DNA of 11,704 bases from Chloroflexota bacterium (GCA_005240105.1 SBAT01000245.1:1-11704); one strand, 5' to 3'. Positions 1 through 7,223 are shown, numbered from the stretch's first letter. Notes: generated by a model not told the origin, from the letters alone. Numbers and translations are program-made.

Positions 1-2751
1 ACCGTCAACGGATATATTTCCATTGATACCATGGACCGAAGCGCCCGAGCCGATTTGCAATATTGTGCTGTTGTTGGCGACAATTTTTGTGAAACCGCTG
101 GGTCCAGTTCCAACGTTGCTGATTGAGCCATTAACAAACACACTGGTTTGATTGACCGTATCGCAACAATAATTACTGGCGAGTATTTGAATGTAGTTAG
201 GACTCGGGGAAGTAGAGTTGACACTGTTTATGGTCAGTGAACCGTTAACGATTATGCTGCCCGCTTGCTGATTGAAATTATCAAACAATGTAGGAAGACC
301 ACTGGTACCACCGGCTCCCAGAATGCCGCCTTTGGCAGAGCCATAACTTGTGTTAACTGCTCCTTGAGCAACCGTGATGTAGTTGCTGCCGGTTCCAGTG
401 TTTAATCCGTCTGCGGTGCCCACCAAGATTCCACCAATACTGATATTCGAAGCTACACTTGGGTTGATAACGGAAGTCTCAACGAAAATTCCGTTATTTC
501 CTCCTCCGGCTCCTCCAACGGAAGTGAGTGTCACGTTTGATGGCAGCGTTATCGATCCGGAAGATGCGTTGCTCCCTTGATAGGCAGCGATAAATACAAA
601 TCCACCAGACTTGCTTGCCACGGATGTTGAAGCCGAGAGCGATGTAATCGGAGTGCCGGAATTGAGATCGATAGAACCGCCCGTACTTGAACGATTTACA
701 ACGTTAACGGTGACAGGATCAATCCAGGCGAGGTTCAACCCGGCAGCCATGGTAATGTCGCCGGCATCGCCAGTTGTTGAATCCGTAGTCAATGCGCCGG
801 CAGTTGCCGAAGAAACAATGTTGTTTCTCGATACAACATACAAATTGCCGCCATTGGTCACAACCGAGCCAAGGGCGATTGTGCCTGGCGATGAAATGTT
901 GATACCTGTCTCTGACTGTATGGAAAGATTACCGGGTGAGACGGTACCTGTTGCCAAAAGTGTACTGCCGACAAGTCCTCCGGCTGTCACCGAGCCACCT
1001 GTAATGGTCATATTGCCCCCACCACTCATCAAAGTCGGCTGGGCCAGGGTTACATTTATATAGCCGGTTTGGGTAGCCGATCCTATCCCGGTTGTATTGA
1101 GAGTGTTGATTGGTCCAATGTTGACCACTGTGCCTGAGGTCGCGCCTGCCACAATAGACACGTTGCCATTGCTGTTTGCCGCTGAACCTCCTGCACCACC
1201 GGTGGTGATGGTTACACCGACGGGTGTTGTTATCGTGCCTGAGTCCGCCTCCGTTCCAGAAAATGCAGCAAGGATTACATTGCCTCCTGCGCCTGTCGTG
1301 GATGATGAATTGAATGATGTTATGTTATTGCCGCCATTTATGAGATCTATCTTGCCGCCGCTGACAGAACCGCCGGTGATTGTTAGTGTGATATTGGCAT
1401 CATTAGGGTCAGGAATTATTGGTTGCACTTGTCCAGGAGCTGCTGGTCCAGATGAGGAAGAAGCAGTAAAGGCAGCGCCGGCAATGATTGTAATATCGCC
1501 ACCACCTACGCTTGCAGAACTGGTGTTGATTTGACCAGCGCCTGCTGCGGTAACTACATTGCGACTGGCCACAATTGCTAAATCTTGCCCACTGAAAATC
1601 AAATCCCCTCCTATCGTTACATCGCCGTTGAGTGCGGTGTTGTAGAAGGAGGGGTCACCAGATAGATTCATGTTGCCTAGCCAAAGATTATCCGTCGCTG
1701 CGGTGACGTGGGCTTCTCCGGCGGTTACGTTAACTCTTCCTGTAACAACGCCGGCAGTTAATCTGGCAATGCCGGTACCTGAGTATAGGTTGAGTTCCTT
1801 AGAGATGAAATCTCCGCCGCTCAAGTTCATATTGACTTTGGCTAGTGTGAGGCTGTCCCTTACGTTAATAGCGCCATTAAGCGCTTGTAGGACGCCATTG
1901 ATATTGTTGAGATTGAGATTGGACATTTGTGCTGCTTGAACGTTGATATTGCCCAGCATGGCTGCCATCATCCCAGAGTTGTTTATGACTCCGGACATAG
2001 CTGTCATATTTAAGGATTGCATTGCCTGCATAACTGCATTGGCGCCGGTATTGGTGATAGAGCCACCGGCGTACATATTCAAATTTGCCGAACTACTTAT
2101 CACCCCAGCATTGACGATGTTGTTGATGGCGCTTAGGTTAAGTGTCAGGCTAGTGAGAGCTGGATTCAAGCTGGCTTGCAGTGCTGTAGGTAAAATTGTC
2201 GAGATGATGGCGCTCTGGTTATTGGTGATATTTTGAGCGGCAAGAGTAGCGGCGGTGACAGAGGCGTTAGAAGTAAAAGCATAGTAACTGCCTGAATTGA
2301 CGAAGTTGCCTGTCAGGTTAACCATGGCTGCGCTGGCAGCGTCATGCAGGGCGGTGACACCGGTAGGGATAGTCAAATTGCCAATCATGCTGGAGAGTGC
2401 TTCGTGCATAGCAAACGTGCCTGATTGAGCTGCGCCCATAGCGCTTAACATGAGTGTTTGTGTGCCTGTCTGCATAACTTGCTGAATGGCTACATATTGT
2501 GCTGGTGTGACCATGCTCCCAGCCGTAATTGGTACAGCGGTACCGCCCATATCCACATGGACGGCGGCAGCTTGCCCCAAAGTTGAAACCATTACACTTG
2601 CTTCGGTCGAAGCCAAGTCTAGATGGACAGCGGCATTAGCAGCCTGTTCGGCTACTGCTGCCTCTTGTGCCATACATGGAGAAAGTAAGGTCGAGGGGAT
2701 AAATATTAAGCAGGCGAGTGCAGCGAATAATCGCTGCCGGGTCGTGCGCAT
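1..2751 (-). CDS. Giant secreted adhesin-like (filamentous-haemagglutinin-type) protein, N-terminal 917 residues, C-terminus beyond window
   Basis: I read this frame codon by codon and found no stop from the ATG at 2751 to base 1, so it is 917 codons and incomplete at the C-terminus. It begins MRTTRQRLFAALACLIF, a clear signal peptide (basic n-region, hydrophobic core, probable cleavage after ...SPCMA). Residues 30-330 are rich in Ala, Asn, Gln and Met, with eight Met in residues 241-276. From about residue 300 onward it is Gly/Ser/Thr/Asn-rich, with recurring short strands such as GGDLIFSGQDLAIVASR, GGGDITIIAGAAF and GGGNMTITGGSV. This is typical of right-handed beta-helix stalks in FHA-like exoproteins. 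I see no NPNGI signature of two-partner secretion, so the export route is unknown. The only Cys in the visible mature part are a vicinal pair (862-863). Likely role (inference): surface attachment. A strong AGGAG lies 7 bases before the ATG. The exact family is unrecognised; confidence is high for the gene and moderate for the adhesin role. Confidence 0.85.
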   Translation of the reverse strand, partial: MRTTRQRLFAALACLIFIPSTLLSPCMAQEAAVAEQAANAAVHLDLASTEASVMVSTLGQAAAVHVDMGGTAVPITAGSMVTPAQYVAIQQVMQTGTQTLMLSAMGAAQSGTFAMHEALSSMIGNLTIPTGVTALHDAASAAMVNLTGNFVNSGSYYAFTSNASVTAATLAAQNITNNQSAIISTILPTALQASLNPALTSLTLNLSAINNIVNAGVISSSANLNMYAGGSITNTGANAVMQAMQSLNMTAMSGVINNSGMMAAMLGNINVQAAQMSNLNLNNINGVLQALNGAINVRDSLTLAKVNMNLSGGDFISKELNLYSGTGIARLTAGVVTGRVNVTAGEAHVTAATDNLWLGNMNLSGDPSFYNTALNGDVTIGGDLIFSGQDLAIVASRNVVTAAGAGQINTSSASVGGGDITIIAGAAFTASSSSGPAAPGQVQPIIPDPNDANITLTITGGSVSGGKIDLINGGNNITSFNSSSTTGAGGNVILAAFSGTEADSGTITTPVGVTITTGGAGGSAANSNGNVSIVAGATSGTVVNIGPINTLNTTGIGSATQTGYINVTLAQPTLMSGGGNMTITGGSVTAGGLVGSTLLATGTVSPGNLSIQSETGINISSPGTIALGSVVTNGGNLYVVSRNNIVSSATAGALTTDSTTGDAGDITMAAGLNLAWIDPVTVNVVNRSSTGGSIDLNSGTPITSLSASTSVASKSGGFVFIAAYQGSNASSGSITLPSNVTLTSVGGAGGGNNGIFVETSVINPSVASNISIGGILVGTADGLNTGTGSNYITVAQGAVNTSYGSAKGGILGAGGTSGLPTLFDNFNQQAGSIIVNGSLTINSVNSTSPSPNYIQILASNYCCDTVNQTSVFVNGSISNVGTGPSGFTKIVANNSTILQIGSGASVHGINGNISVDG

Positions 2752-2900
2752 CTCAACTCTCCTCTGCCGCAAGGTAGAAGGTTGGTGCTTTGCCAGCATC
2801 ACCAGGTCCTATACCACAGTTAGCCAAGACTATTTATACCCAAATTACATTAATAAGAAACGCCATTAAATGCTGAATTAAGCTTGGGTGTTTTATTAAA
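2752..2900 (-). promoter_or_regulatory. Intergenic region and possible promoter of the adhesin-like gene
   Basis: This is a 149-base gap between the Spy-like gene's stop and the adhesin start. It is AT-rich near 2830-2880. On the minus strand a TATAAA (2833-2838) matches the -10 consensus in five of six positions, but no good -35 lies 16-18 bases upstream of it. A second candidate, TATAGG preceded by TGG, lies closer to the gene. I see no convincing hairpin with a T-run ending the upstream gene, so read-through is possible. Confidence 0.25.
2759..2763 (-). promoter_or_regulatory. Shine-Dalgarno AGGAG of the adhesin-like gene
   Basis: On the minus strand the sequence AGAGGAGAG precedes the ATG at 2751, with AGGAG separated from it by 7 bases. 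This fixes the start of the large minus-strand frame and argues against any plus-strand reading of 1-2750. Confidence 0.75.
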
Positions 2901-3986
2901 TCAATGGTGGTGAGCCGGACAGGTTTCCTCGGGATAGGGCAGCGGGGGCACCTTGCCTGCATTTTCCAATTTAACGATATCAACGAGTTTGTTGCGCTGT
3001 TCGGGGGTGAGCACCTCTCGAATTTCTACCACCACCTGTGATTCACCTATCCGGGCTTGATTAATCACATTGTCGATTTGTCCTTGGATAGCAGAAAGAG
3101 TCTTGATGTCCGAGTTGTAGTTTTTGTAGGCAGTCATCAGATCGGCTCCCATGTCTATTTCTTGCTTGCGCGACTGCGTAGTAATATCTTCTCGCTTGCA
3201 ATGCAATTCCATGACTTTATCATTTTGCTCTTTGCTCAATCCCAATGCGCCGAAGACATTGCTGCGGTGTGAATTGTAGAGTCTGTTAAGTTGAAACCAG
3301 GTGAGGGCTTTCCTGAGTTTGAGCTTCAATCTCAAATCCTCGTTGGCAATTTCAGCTTGGACCTGATTGATTTTGTCTTGATTCTCGAACAATTCCTTTT
3401 CGTTAACGATCGGACTTTTAAGCATCAGAGCCTGGTTAAATTGCAGTAGCTCCAGGTCTTTATTAAACCGATCGCGTAAGGCTGCTGATAGTTTAAGCAT
3501 CGGCAACATCACTGCTTTCTGGTCGTTGGTCAATGTTACGCGTGAAAACATGCTGTCGAGATTCTGACCGGATATTTCTTCCAGCTGCCCCGGCGTAAGC
3601 ACCTTGCGGATTTCGTAGGCACTGGCAATTGCTGACTCGTCAGCTTTTGTCTCAACGCTGTTGATCTGTTGCTGTAGCGACATGACCATCGCTTTTTGCG
3701 GCAAAGGCTGAGTAAAGTAATCGATCAGTGTGCCATTGAGTGTCTTCAATTGGCTGTCATAGGCTGATTTGGACTGCCTGTAGGATGTGTAAAGGGATAC
3801 GATCTTATTCCATTGCTCATCGGTCATTCCCGGTATTTCGCGATTGTATGCCAGCCTGTAAATGTACTCGGCGACTGATTCAACTTTGTTGGTGGCAAGA
3901 CACGCGATTTTATCAGGCGTCATTAAGCAGCCGATAACATGTAGAGCAAATACAAGCAGCAATGATTTCAACAACAATTTGCGCAT
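2901..3986 (-). CDS. Lipoprotein with three tandem Spy/CpxP-like modules
   Basis: The ATG at 3986 (MRKLLLKSLLLVFAL) is preferred over a TTG at 4001, because it opens directly with a signal peptide. A lipobox-like VIGC follows, suggesting an acylated Cys at residue 20 (361-residue product). The mature protein is helical and charged and contains three copies of one unit. Each unit opens with [ML][TS]xxQ (MTDEQ, LTNDQ, LSKEQ) and closes with an [IL]R[KE][VA]LTxxQ block (IRKVLTPGQ, LRKALTWFQ, IREVLTPEQ). Counted from the TTG, the paired Gln fall at 63/139, 161/237 and 259/335: always 76 apart within a unit and 98 between units. LTxxQ is the hallmark of Spy/CpxP periplasmic chaperones, normally single small domains, so this looks like a triplicated version. 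The C-terminus ends CPAHHH, possibly metal-binding. It lies 98 bases after fic and 149 before the adhesin. A role in folding or protecting exported proteins such as the adhesin is inference. Confidence 0.85.
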   Translation of the reverse strand: MRKLLLKSLLLVFALHVIGCLMTPDKIACLATNKVESVAEYIYRLAYNREIPGMTDEQWNKIVSLYTSYRQSKSAYDSQLKTLNGTLIDYFTQPLPQKAMVMSLQQQINSVETKADESAIASAYEIRKVLTPGQLEEISGQNLDSMFSRVTLTNDQKAVMLPMLKLSAALRDRFNKDLELLQFNQALMLKSPIVNEKELFENQDKINQVQAEIANEDLRLKLKLRKALTWFQLNRLYNSHRSNVFGALGLSKEQNDKVMELHCKREDITTQSRKQEIDMGADLMTAYKNYNSDIKTLSAIQGQIDNVINQARIGESQVVVEIREVLTPEQRNKLVDIVKLENAGKVPPLPYPEETCPAHHH

Positions 3987-4042
3987 AAACCAATAATACA
4001 ACTTCCAAATGAGCCCGTTTTCAAATGACAGTGGTTCGATCT

Positions 4043-4080
4043 TGTTCCTCGCTCGTTACGTATAATATCGGAGAGGAACA
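4043..4080. repeat. 8-bp inverted repeat between fic and the Spy-like lipoprotein gene
   Basis: TGTTCCTC (4043-4050) and GAGGAACA (4073-4080) are perfect inverted arms around a 22-base spacer. On the minus strand the spacer holds TATTAT, five of six matches to a -10 box, placed 80-odd bases before the lipoprotein ATG. There is no T-run after either arm, so an operator flanking a promoter is at least as plausible as a terminator. No good -35 is visible. Confidence 0.35.
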
Positions 4081-4084
4081 GCAG

Positions 4085-5200
4085 TTACCTGGTAGTCACA
4101 ACCAGGCGTTCCCAAGTCGCATCGCGTCCTTTCCCCAGACACCGAATTTCCTTTTTTTCTTTAAGTGCTTCCAGGGTTCTTTTAATGGTTGGCAGACTGA
4201 CACCGGGGCACGCACCTTGTACGTCAGCCAATTTGAACCGTATTGGTAATTTCCGGATTAAATTGACCACAAGATCAGTTTTGGCACCACGACCTGTCGT
4301 GACCATATTCACTCGAGATTCTAATGATTGATATGCTTGCGACAAGACAACACCAATGAAGTATTCAAACCAGGGCATAAGATCATGCTTGTTTTTATGC
4401 CACTTTTGAGAACCATAGTTGAGCGTTTCGTAGTATTGTTCTTTGCTGTTCTCTATAATTTTCTCCAGGCTGATATATCTACCAACTTCGTAATCGGCTT
4501 TGTACAAGAGGAGCAAAGTGGCCAGTCTCGCAATGCGTCCATTGCCATCAAGGAATGGGTGAATGCAGAGAAAGTCGAAAACATAGCAAGCAATGAGCAA
4601 AAGTTTGTCGATGTTTCCTTCCGCCCACAACCGATTGAAATCCCGATGGAGTTCTTGCATTGCAGTCTCTGTCATCAAACCTGGCGCCGGCGGCGTAAAA
4701 ATAATTGTCTTCTTGCCGTCAGCCTCTTCTCTGCTGATGTGGTTTTGAACTGGCTTGTACTTACCACCTTGCCCGCCAGCGAATGCATACAAGTCCCTGT
4801 GAAACTGCAGCACAGTGCTTTCCTTGATCGGAATGTGAGCGTAATTAGCATGGATGGTGTCGAGAACGCTTCGATATCCAAATATCTCTTGTTCGGACCG
4901 ATTTCTCGGTGTTGTTTTGTCTTGGGCTAGTTTGATAATCCGATCAGGCGGTGCTGTAATGCCCTCTATACGATTTGATGACTCAGTGCTTTGTATGATG
5001 GCTGTCTGCCTAAGGGCTTCAAGCGCTTCTCGTCCTTGGTTCTTGAACAGATCTTGTTTTCCTTTGAATTCGTGGACTTGGCTGATCATATTCATCAGCC
5101 TGTGTGTGACAGGCAATGAATCAAGTGAATACCGAGTAAAATAGCGCACAGGTGAGTCCTTCGAAACCATCAAACTAATAGTATCACAAGGCGCCTCCAT
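4085..5200 (-). CDS. Fic family protein (AMP-transferase-type) with C-terminal winged helix, self-inhibiting class
   Basis: Residues 214-225 are HPFLDGNGRIAR, an exact match to the Fic core HPFx(D/E)GNGRxxR. This core transfers AMP, or another nucleotide-derived group, onto Ser/Thr/Tyr hydroxyls of target proteins; the His is catalytic and the GNGR loop holds phosphate. Before it, SNRIEG (75-80) fits the inhibitory helix (S/T)xxxE(G/N), whose Glu blocks ATP in class II Fic proteins. KYKPVQNHI (147-155) resembles the flap region. Residues about 305-366 form a winged-helix-like domain (SLPTIKRTLEALKEKKEI) with a possible DNA-binding or autoregulatory role. The length (371) is normal for this group. 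The start is uncertain: the ATG at 5200 touches one arm of a perfect palindrome, and the ATG at 5170 (residue 11) would leave it as an upstream operator. Neither has a good ribosome site. It is divergent from the ATPase gene. The target protein is unknown. Confidence 0.92.
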   Translation of the reverse strand: MEAPCDTISLMVSKDSPVRYFTRYSLDSLPVTHRLMNMISQVHEFKGKQDLFKNQGREALEALRQTAIIQSTESSNRIEGITAPPDRIIKLAQDKTTPRNRSEQEIFGYRSVLDTIHANYAHIPIKESTVLQFHRDLYAFAGGQGGKYKPVQNHISREEADGKKTIIFTPPAPGLMTETAMQELHRDFNRLWAEGNIDKLLLIACYVFDFLCIHPFLDGNGRIARLATLLLLYKADYEVGRYISLEKIIENSKEQYYETLNYGSQKWHKNKHDLMPWFEYFIGVVLSQAYQSLESRVNMVTTGRGAKTDLVVNLIRKLPIRFKLADVQGACPGVSLPTIKRTLEALKEKKEIRCLGKGRDATWERLVVTTR

Positions 5201-5229
5201 GATACTATTGAAAGATTTGTGATCCTATT
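5177..5229. promoter_or_regulatory. Palindromic operator-like element at the fic start
   Basis: AATAGTATCA (5177-5186) and TGATACTATT (5200-5209) are perfect 10-bp inverted arms with a 13-base spacer that itself carries the palindrome AGGCGCCT (5189-5196). A further near-copy of the right arm, TGATCCTATT (5220-5229, one mismatch), starts exactly 20 bases after it, two helical turns away. Dimeric regulators commonly bind such sites. Fic's own winged helix or the XRE-type protein at 6891-7223 are candidates, by inference only. Confidence 0.5.
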
Positions 5230-5270
5230 CGGACTTCGACCAGCGCTTGAATCTTTGCCTGGTTGACAGC

Positions 5271-5307
5271 CCTTACAAATCAATAATTGAATTTGTAATT
5301 TGTAAGG
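5271..5307. promoter_or_regulatory. Palindromic operator-like element upstream of the ATPase gene
   Basis: CCTTACAAAT (5271-5280) and ATTTGTAAGG (5298-5307) are perfect 10-bp inverted arms. A third copy of the core, ATTTGTAA (5291-5298), sits between them, so TTACAAAT can pair with either. A consensus -35-like TTGACA (5263-5268) lies just upstream, but no -10 stands at the right spacing; the nearest candidates are AATAAT (13 bases) and TGTAAT (25 bases). The arms differ in sequence from those at the fic start. Confidence 0.5.
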
Positions 5308-5319
5308 CAATCTGCTATT

Positions 5320-6501
5320 GTGGCTAGTATGATCAAGCGCAATTCCGCCTCGACGCTAAAGCGACTTGCCAAAAGCTTCCCTGTGCTGGCGGTTACAGGA
5401 CCACGTCAGTCTGGGAAGACGACACTGGTTAAGGCTGTATTTCCAGGGAAACCATATGTTTCACTGGAAGAAATTGATGTAAGGGATTTTGCAACGGACG
5501 ATCCAAAAGGATTTCTTCAGCAGTTTCCTGACGGTGCAATACTGGATGAGGTTCAACGATGCCCGGATCTGTTCTCTTATTTGCAGCCGATAGTGGATAG
5601 CGACAAGCGTCCGGGATTGTTTATTTTGACCGGCTCTCAGCAATTTGGATTTTTGTCCGGCATAACTCAAAGTCTTGCTGGTCGGGTAGCTCTCCTTACG
5701 TTGCTTCCGTTCAGCCTGACCGAACTACAGGATAGTAATATCGCTCCACAGTCACTGGATGCATTGCTGTTTCAAGGTCTCTATCCTCCTATCTATGACA
5801 GGAAACCAGATCCATCTCAGTGGTACGACAGTTATATCCGCACCTATATAGAACGCGATGTGAGGCAACTCATCAATGTTAGAGATTTGAGCACGTTTCA
5901 GCGCTTTGTACGTATCTGCGCTGCCCATACAGGACAGCTGCTTAATCTCTCTGCTTTGGCTAATGGCTGTGGTATTACTTATATGACTGCCAAAGCCTGG
6001 CTTTCTGTTCTTGAAGCTAGTTATTTGGTCATCATGCTCTCGCCGCACTTTGCTAATTTTAAGAAGCGCTTGGTGAAGTCACCTAAGCTCTACTTTCTCG
6101 ACACAGGGCTTGCAATTCGGCTTCTGGGAATACAGACAGCGGAGCAACTGAAAATGCATCCCCAACGTGGTGCGCTGTTTGAAACCTGGGTTGTTAGTGA
6201 AGTACTAAAAGCACGTTTTAGCAAGGCGCTTTCTTCGAATCTCTATTTCTGGCGTGATCATGTTGGTAACGAAGTAGACCTATTGATTGATCAAGGCAGT
6301 CGGCTGATACCGGTGGAGGTTAAAGCTGGACAAACCATTTCTTCGGATTTCCTAAGAGGACTAAACCATTGGCAGCAGCTTGCAGGCGACTCGGCCGGTA
6401 GTCCATGGTTGGTATATGGTGGCAAGCAGAGCCAGACTCGCCAAAGTGTTGAAATATTGTCGTGGCAAGAAATTGGAAAGCTTACGGACAGTTGCATTTA
6501 A
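5320..6501 (+). CDS. AAA_14/DUF4143 family ATPase with C-terminal PD-(D/E)XK-like domain
   Basis: This is a P-loop ATPase of the AAA_14/DUF4143 family. Residues 27-34 are the Walker A (GPRQSGKT). Walker B is AILDEVQR (73-80), LTGS (103-106) fits the sensor, and GRVALLTLLPFSLTEL (121-136) is the family's characteristic block. YIRTYIERDV (172-181) marks the start of the DUF4143 part. A winged-helix-like stretch (about 204-240) and KLYFLDTGLAIRLLG (256-270) follow. The C-terminus has NEVDLLID (317-324) and PVEVKAG (331-337), the D...ExK pattern of a restriction-endonuclease-like fold with D320, E333 and K335. Length 393 is usual. The family is abundant in accessory DNA and its cellular role is mostly undefined. 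The start is GTG at 5320 or ATG at 5329; AAGG (5304-5307) lies 12 bases before the GTG and 21 before the ATG, so neither is well supported. Transcription is divergent from fic through a palindrome-rich region. Confidence 0.9.
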   Translation: MASMIKRNSASTLKRLAKSFPVLAVTGPRQSGKTTLVKAVFPGKPYVSLEEIDVRDFATDDPKGFLQQFPDGAILDEVQRCPDLFSYLQPIVDSDKRPGLFILTGSQQFGFLSGITQSLAGRVALLTLLPFSLTELQDSNIAPQSLDALLFQGLYPPIYDRKPDPSQWYDSYIRTYIERDVRQLINVRDLSTFQRFVRICAAHTGQLLNLSALANGCGITYMTAKAWLSVLEASYLVIMLSPHFANFKKRLVKSPKLYFLDTGLAIRLLGIQTAEQLKMHPQRGALFETWVVSEVLKARFSKALSSNLYFWRDHVGNEVDLLIDQGSRLIPVEVKAGQTISSDFLRGLNHWQQLAGDSAGSPWLVYGGKQSQTRQSVEILSWQEIGKLTDSCI

Positions 6502-6511
6502 GTAATTCTAT

Positions 6512-6888
6512 TTTGCTTTCGCTAGGGCTTTAAAGGATATTTGCAAGCGGATGCGTTTGCCGGCTATGACTGCCTGCATGTAGATGGCGGCGTACAGGAA
6601 GTGGCTTGCATTGCACAATTGGAGAGCCCTTTGTCGTTACTTGTGTGATGGTGAGCTTACCATCGACAATAATTGCTCCAAGCGCGCAATGAGTGGAGTC
6701 GCTGTCGGGAGGAAGAATCGGCTATTCACAGGCAGCAAGGAAGGTTGTAGGACGCAGCAGCCATCCTTTCCAGTTTCATCGCCACCTGCAAGCACTACGG
6801 CATCAACTCGCAACACTATTTGCTGGACGTGCTGACTAGACTTACGCAACAAGAGACAGATTTGGATCAACTTTTACCTGGCACCTAG
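6512..6888 (+). pseudogene. IS66 family transposase remnant, internally deleted and frameshifted
   Basis: Three pieces of an IS66 transposase lie in order but in different frames. GYLQADAFAGYDCLHVDGG (from 6535) and QEVACIA match the segment that normally precedes the conserved WAHxRR region. This is followed at once by LHNWRALCRYLCDGELTIDN (about 6605-6670) and VGRKNRLFTGSKEG in a second frame, which belongs much further downstream in an intact transposase. An internal deletion therefore joined them near 6605-6625. Around 6745-6750 the frame shifts again and DAAAILSSFIATCKHYGINS followed by QHYLLDVLTRL runs to the TAG at 6886-6888, giving a near-normal C-terminus. A possible extra shift occurs near 6533. 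The copy cannot make an active enzyme. It ends two bases before the stop of the convergent XRE-type gene. I could not identify terminal inverted repeats. Confidence 0.85.
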
Positions 6889-6890
6889 GC

Positions 6891-7223
6891 TCAAGCCGCT
6901 GCAATTTCAGGCAACCTGTAGAAGACCGGACGGATACGAGCGGGTCGTGGAATGAGGTTCAAAACATCCTTCTGGACTTCCTGGGGAAGAATATCTTTGA
7001 GCAGTTGGACATAAAAAAACGCCAGCATTTCGGCATCCAACGCCTCACATAGTTGTCTAGCTGTTGCCAGCGCAAGATATTTCTTGCCCGCTTCAATTTC
7101 CGTGTAGTACACATAACCTACGGGTAAATTGTAGTGTTGAACATATTCACGGATATTTTCAAAGCCACGTTCTTCACGCAGGGCTTTTAAAAATTGGCCA
7201 AGGTAATTTGTGTCCGGCTTCAT
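6891..7223 (-). CDS. Small XRE-type helix-turn-helix protein
   Basis: The product is 110 residues. The N-terminal 65 residues fit the XRE/Cro five-helix pattern: LGQFLKALREERGF (8-21, helix 1), NIREYVQHYNL (23-33, helix 2), PVGYVYYTEIEAGKKY (34-49, recognition helix with the typical IExGK ending) and ALATARQLCEALDA (51-64). It continues with an amphipathic stretch (AFFYVQLLKDILPQEVQKDV) and a basic, proline-containing tail (PRPARIRPVFYRLP). It likely binds DNA as a regulator; target unknown. Its ATG overlaps the stop of the upstream beta-barrel gene by four bases (ATGA), and I see no Shine-Dalgarno of its own, so translation probably depends on re-initiation after that gene. The IS66 remnant begins two bases past its stop, so an earlier insertion could have altered its C-terminus. 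Confidence 0.75.
   Translation of the reverse strand: MKPDTNYLGQFLKALREERGFENIREYVQHYNLPVGYVYYTEIEAGKKYLALATARQLCEALDAEMLAFFYVQLLKDILPQEVQKDVLNLIPRPARIRPVFYRLPEIAAA

Noticed and set aside
2668..2751. Adhesin as a lipoprotein through the Cys near the signal-peptide end
   Set aside because: The residues before that Cys are LLSP, with Pro next to the Cys, which does not fit a lipobox; cleavage after SPCMA fits better.
383..2869. Several plus-strand reading frames of 65-150 residues
   Set aside because: They lie opposite a single minus-strand frame of 917 codons with a signal peptide and a strong ribosome site. Their Pro/Val/Thr-rich composition is the antisense image of a Gly/Asn/Thr-rich protein.
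4088..4106. CCTGGT/ACCAGG inverted repeat as a terminator of fic
   Set aside because: It lies within the last codons of fic, has only 6-bp arms and is not followed by a T-run on the minus strand.
5263..5291. A clear sigma-70 promoter for the ATPase gene starting with TTGACA
   Set aside because: The -35 is perfect, but no acceptable -10 occurs at 16-18 bases, so I only mention it with the operator element.
4085..6501. Classical Doc/Phd- or FicT/FicA-type toxin-antitoxin pair
   Set aside because: Fic carries its own inhibitory helix, and the neighbour is a large ATPase, not a small antitoxin.
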